Made by a program: the position numbers and the translations under genes. The notes under the pieces were generated by a model, which was not told the DNA's origin, did not search any database, and saw nothing but the letters and a program-made list of their open reading frames with translations. From Peptostreptococcaceae bacterium (lineage in GTDB: Bacteria > Bacillota_A > Clostridia > Peptostreptococcales > Acidaminobacteraceae), in NCBI GenBank assembly GCA_013619035.1, contig JABXKX010000284.1, forward strand, positions 1 to 7,828: a stretch of DNA of 7,828 nt, in the 5' to 3' direction. Position 1 is the stretch's first letter, and each line of letters opens with the position of its first letter. Of the stretch, positions 6,708-7,828 are shown piece after piece.

Positions 6708-7151
6708 CTACATATAAATATTTGCAACTATAATCCCCAAAACAGCACCACCAATAACTTCAAAAGGTGTATGGCCAATCAGTTCTTTTAATTGCTCTTG
6801 TTCAATGTGTTTGTGCTCTGATAAATCATGTATCATGTTATTAAGAATAGCTGCTTGTTTTCCTACAGCCCTTCTAACACCAGATGCATCATACATCACT
6901 ACAAACGCAAAAACTAAAGATAATGCATACATTGCCGAATTAAAACCATTGACTAATCCAATAGCGGTAGATACTCCGACAACACTTGATGTATGAGAAC
7001 TCGGCATACCACCGGATCCCCAAAATCTACCTATATCTAATTTTTTCTCTATCAATAGAGTTAGAATAACTTTTAAAAATTGTGCAATAAACCAAGCAAT
7101 AAATGCAACTTTAAAGAATTCATTGTTGATTAAACCTTCAACGAATATCAT
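6708..7151 (-). CDS. DUF212 / divergent PAP2 family membrane protein (YuiD-like)
   Basis: A 147-residue membrane protein of the DUF212 family (YuiD in B. subtilis), regarded as divergent members of the PAP2 phosphatidic-acid/polyprenyl phosphatase superfamily. Conserved blocks are SGGMPSSHTS (46-55), YDASGVRRAVGKQA (87-100) and LIGHTPFEVIGGAVLG (124-139), the last two holding the basic and His residues expected in a phosphatase site. Hydrophobic stretches at about 14-34, 55-86 and 130-147 suggest three to four membrane spans. GGAG (7160-7157) directly follows the ispA stop and lies 5 bases before the ATG. The TAG stop (6710-6708) is only 5 bases before the OLE closing stem. Beside ispA, a role in isoprenyl-phosphate or membrane lipid metabolism is plausible, but no substrate is established. 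DUF212 genes are known neighbours of OLE loci. Confidence 0.93.
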   Translation of the reverse strand: MIFVEGLINNEFFKVAFIAWFIAQFLKVILTLLIEKKLDIGRFWGSGGMPSSHTSSVVGVSTAIGLVNGFNSAMYALSLVFAFVVMYDASGVRRAVGKQAAILNNMIHDLSEHKHIEQEQLKELIGHTPFEVIGGAVLGIIVANIYM

Positions 7152-7160
7152 GTTTTCTCC

Positions 7161-7828
7161 TTAATACTCTCTATTACATAAATAATTAACCAATGATTCT
7201 AAAAACGCTGTATCGCCATCAAAACTTTTTAATATACGATTGGCTTCATCTGTTAATTCTCTCACTTTTGCCTTTGATGCTTCTAACCCAAATAACGATG
7301 GATAAGTCAGTTTATGATTTTTTTCATCGCTACCTATCGGTTTACCTAAAACACTTTCATTACTTTCAATATCCAAAATATCATCTCTAATTTGGAAAGC
7401 AAATCCAACAGCGGTACCCAGTTCTCTCAAATCATTCAATGTCATCTCAGAGACACCTGCTATGCAACCACCTGCAGTTAATGCGCATGTTAGAAGTGCT
7501 GAAGTTTTATTCAATTGGATGTATTCTAAAGTTTCTCTCGTGCCAGCTTTACCTTCTGATAAACAATCAGCGACTTGTCCGCCAACCATACCTTGATGGC
7601 CCGCTGCTTTAGAGATTTCCTTCATTGCTTTTAAATAATTATAAGAATCTTTTTTTAGTGAGACTTCAGTCATCAACTCATAGGCGTAATTCAACAAACC
7701 ATCACCCGCTAAAATGGCCATGGCTTCTCCGTACACTATATGGTTGGTTTTCTTCCCTCTTCTTAAATCATCATCATCCATTGCTGGTAAATCATCATGA
7801 ATCAAAGAATAAGTATGAATCATCTCTA
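7161..7828 (-). CDS. ispA: Farnesyl diphosphate synthase IspA, 5' end cut by window edge
   Basis: IspA joins DMAPP with two IPP units to give geranyl and then farnesyl diphosphate, the precursor of undecaprenyl phosphate, quinone tails and other isoprenoids. The reading frame is open to the right edge: the codon before the first visible ATG (7823) is GAG, so that ATG is internal and the upstream part is missing. About 221 codons are visible of the usual 290-300. The first Asp-rich motif DDLPAMDDDD (7796-7767) is of the bacterial type, followed by LRRGK. The second, DDILD (7385-7371, in QIRDDILDIES), binds the second diphosphate via Mg2+. GGQVAD (M-numbered 81-86) and the KTSAL segment (106-110) are also typical. 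It lies 9 bases before the DUF212 gene. In related genomes xseA/xseB precede it, but they are outside this window. Confidence 0.96.
   Translation of the reverse strand, partial: EMIHTYSLIHDDLPAMDDDDLRRGKKTNHIVYGEAMAILAGDGLLNYAYELMTEVSLKKDSYNYLKAMKEISKAAGHQGMVGGQVADCLSEGKAGTRETLEYIQLNKTSALLTCALTAGGCIAGVSEMTLNDLRELGTAVGFAFQIRDDILDIESNESVLGKPIGSDEKNHKLTYPSLFGLEASKAKVRELTDEANRILKSFDGDTAFLESLVNYLCNREY

Noticed and set aside
6135..6719. Near-direct repeats ATTTATATG (6719-6711) and ATTTATATATG (6145-6135) flanking OLE, suggesting insertion
   Set aside because: Short AT-only words are frequent in this AT-rich DNA, one copy is coding sequence of the DUF212 gene, and OLE loci have this same gene order in other Bacillota, which argues against recent mobility.
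6711..6740. Possible promoter before OLE (TTGGGG, 18-base spacer, TATATG)
   Set aside because: Both hexamers match the sigma-A consensus poorly and lie in the coding end of the DUF212 gene in an AT-rich genome; not enough to call.

Overview
All recognisable genes lie on the minus strand and read as one tight operon from the right edge to the left edge: ispA (partial) - DUF212/divergent PAP2 membrane protein - OLE noncoding RNA - oapA - dxs - tlyA - argR - recN - spo0A (partial). The coding DNA is AT-rich (a hand count of one recN line gives about 35% G+C), Shine-Dalgarno sequences are strong (AGGAGG-like), and spo0A is present, so the source is a low-GC Bacillota (Firmicutes). The order dxs-tlyA-argR-recN-spo0A is the Bacillus-type arrangement, but there is no spoIVB between recN and spo0A and no NAD kinase gene between tlyA and argR. 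None of the seven visible stop codons is TGA. The exact lineage cannot be read from this window.

The centre of interest is the roughly 580-base stretch between the DUF212 gene and oapA (about 6126-6707). It has no credible ORF, but it is richer in G+C than its surroundings (91 of 180 bases in 6481-6660 by hand count). Its two ends close on each other through complementary strands, and it contains many internal hairpins. Its position between isoprenoid genes and a small four-helix membrane protein with a DxxxD motif matches the OLE (Ornate, Large, Extremophilic) RNA and its partner OapA. OLE RNA is one of the largest and most complex bacterial noncoding RNAs. In Bacillus (Halalkalibacterium) halodurans it forms a membrane ribonucleoprotein with OapA and is needed for tolerance of cold, short-chain alcohols and magnesium.

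Layout by region: 7161-7828 ispA (farnesyl diphosphate synthase, start beyond the edge); 6708-7151 DUF212 membrane protein; 6146-6702 OLE RNA; 5559-6125 oapA; 3704-5548 dxs; 2893-3711 tlyA, overlapping dxs by 8 bases; 2426-2875 argR; 709-2415 recN; 1-697 spo0A (3' end beyond the edge). Gaps between protein genes are -8 to 17 bases, apart from the OLE interval, and I see no intrinsic terminator or convincing internal promoter. The operon therefore seems to join isoprenoid precursor synthesis (Dxs, IspA), a membrane RNA-protein complex (OLE/OapA), rRNA methylation (TlyA), arginine control (ArgR), DNA repair (RecN) and the stationary-phase regulator Spo0A. That grouping suggests coordinated control of envelope and stress physiology, but this is an inference.
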